A stretch of DNA of 6,979 bases from Fidelibacterota bacterium (lineage in GTDB: Bacteria > Fidelibacterota > Marinisomatia > Marinisomatales > J089), in the NCBI GenBank assembly GCA_003695105.1, contig RFIZ01000239.1:1-6979 (forward strand). The letters are read 5' to 3'. Each line of letters begins with the position of its first letter. Positions within the stretch are counted from its first letter, which is position 1. The notes beneath the pieces were generated by a model. The model had not been told where the DNA came from. It saw only the letters and a program-made list of their open reading frames with translations, and searched no databases. Positions 6,435 through 6,979 of the stretch are shown piece after piece. Made by a program: the position numbers and the translations under genes.

Positions 6435-6979
6435 AGTAAAAGAGTTCGTCTTCCCTGTCCAGCAGCCACCGGGCGCGTCTCTGGGCGATTACATTGGCCA
6501 GCCGCCGGTCCGGGGCCTGATCCACATCCAGAGCCAGAGCGGTGTGCAACAATTGTTCAAATTCCTCCCGATTCTGGTTACGAACGGCCAGTTTTTCCGC
6601 CAGGGTCACATAGATACCTGCGTCCCGGCCCTGCGTTGCCTTCAGGGCTTTCTGGAAATAGGATCGCGCCCGGGCTTCATTCTGCCCGGGGATATCAGTA
6701 CGGCTCAGGGAGACGGAAATCAGGGCCGAGTAAAGACTCCCTTCATTCCAGTCAGGATCCAATTGTTCAGCGCACTCCAGCAACCACACCACTTCCGGCA
6801 GTCGAATCACCCAGCGGGGATCTCCCTGACTGGACGATATGGCTCCCCCCAGTGCGGCGGCTGTCCAGTAAAGGACGGGAACATCCGCCGGAGTAAACGG
6901 ATTGACGGACGGATCGTGGATTGCCAGATCCTGCTCCACCTGCGGGTAGCGGGCGGTCAGGGCCTGGAGTCCATATCCC
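6433..6979 (-). CDS. tatT: TatT-family TPR protein of a TRAP transporter, partial (5' end outside window)
   Basis: The C-terminal 181 residues are visible; the frame is open to the window edge. The GTG at 6939 is an internal Val codon, because homologous-looking sequence continues upstream of it (GYGLQALTARYPQ). The visible part matches the TAtT family: PVLYWTAAALGGAIS near the start, LLECAEQLDPDWNEGSLYSALIS, an Ala-rich helix ending YFQKALKATQGRDAGIYVTL, the AEKLAVRNQNREEFEQLL segment, and a terminal LANVIAQRRARWLLDREDELF. These are helical TPR-like repeats. In T. pallidum, TatT (Tp0956) forms a trimer that docks three binding proteins (TatP, Tp0957) and is proposed to pass ligand to them; the same role is inferred here. 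The stop lies 7 bp before the binding-protein ATG, so the two are in one operon. Signal peptide or lipobox cannot be judged because the 5' end is missing. Confidence 0.92.
   Translation of the reverse strand, partial: GYGLQALTARYPQVEQDLAIHDPSVNPFTPADVPVLYWTAAALGGAISSSQGDPRWVIRLPEVVWLLECAEQLDPDWNEGSLYSALISVSLSRTDIPGQNEARARSYFQKALKATQGRDAGIYVTLAEKLAVRNQNREEFEQLLHTALALDVDQAPDRRLANVIAQRRARWLLDREDELFY

Noticed and set aside
6198..6896. 232-residue plus-strand open frame across the binding-protein/TatT junction
   Set aside because: It is antisense to two recognised genes, is Pro/His/Arg-rich and has no start signal; it looks like a shadow frame.

Overview
The window (about 7 kb, moderately GC-rich) is densely coded, with every supported gene on the minus strand. 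It therefore reads from position 6979 down to 1. It carries two gene blocks separated by one 147-bp intergenic region. The combination of a PorV/PorQ-type outer-membrane barrel, a large secreted M6-peptidase-like protein with an FG-GAP-like segment, and a TatT-associated TRAP transporter suggests a member of the Fibrobacteres-Chlorobi-Bacteroidetes superphylum. Marinimicrobia/KSB1-like lineages fit best. This is inferred from protein character; there is no rRNA in the window.

Block 1 (6979 to 3620) is a tight three-gene transport operon. It starts with a TatT-family TPR protein, whose 5' end lies outside the window. A DctP-type solute-binding protein follows after 7 bp. A fused small-plus-large TRAP permease (DctQ-DctM) comes last and overlaps the binding-protein gene by 8 bp. 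This is a TPR-protein-associated TRAP transporter (TPAT) of the kind first described in Treponema pallidum. The binding protein has Phe where most TRAP binding proteins carry the carboxylate-gripping Arg, so the substrate may not be an ordinary organic acid.

Block 2 (3472 to 1) starts downstream of a plausible sigma-70-like promoter and a good ribosome-binding site. The first gene encodes a 455-residue PorV/PorQ-family barrel with an insertion that holds two canonical EF-hand calcium loops. Only 8 bp later begins a long open frame that runs off the window (698 residues seen). It has a signal peptide, a non-ATG start and the fold signatures of M6 (immune inhibitor A-like) metalloproteases, but its zinc-binding HExxH site is replaced by LMTGF. 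It continues into a calcium-loop FG-GAP-like segment. The barrel and the exported pseudo-protease are probably co-expressed and may work together at the cell surface.

No RNA genes, mobile elements, CRISPR arrays or large repeats were seen.
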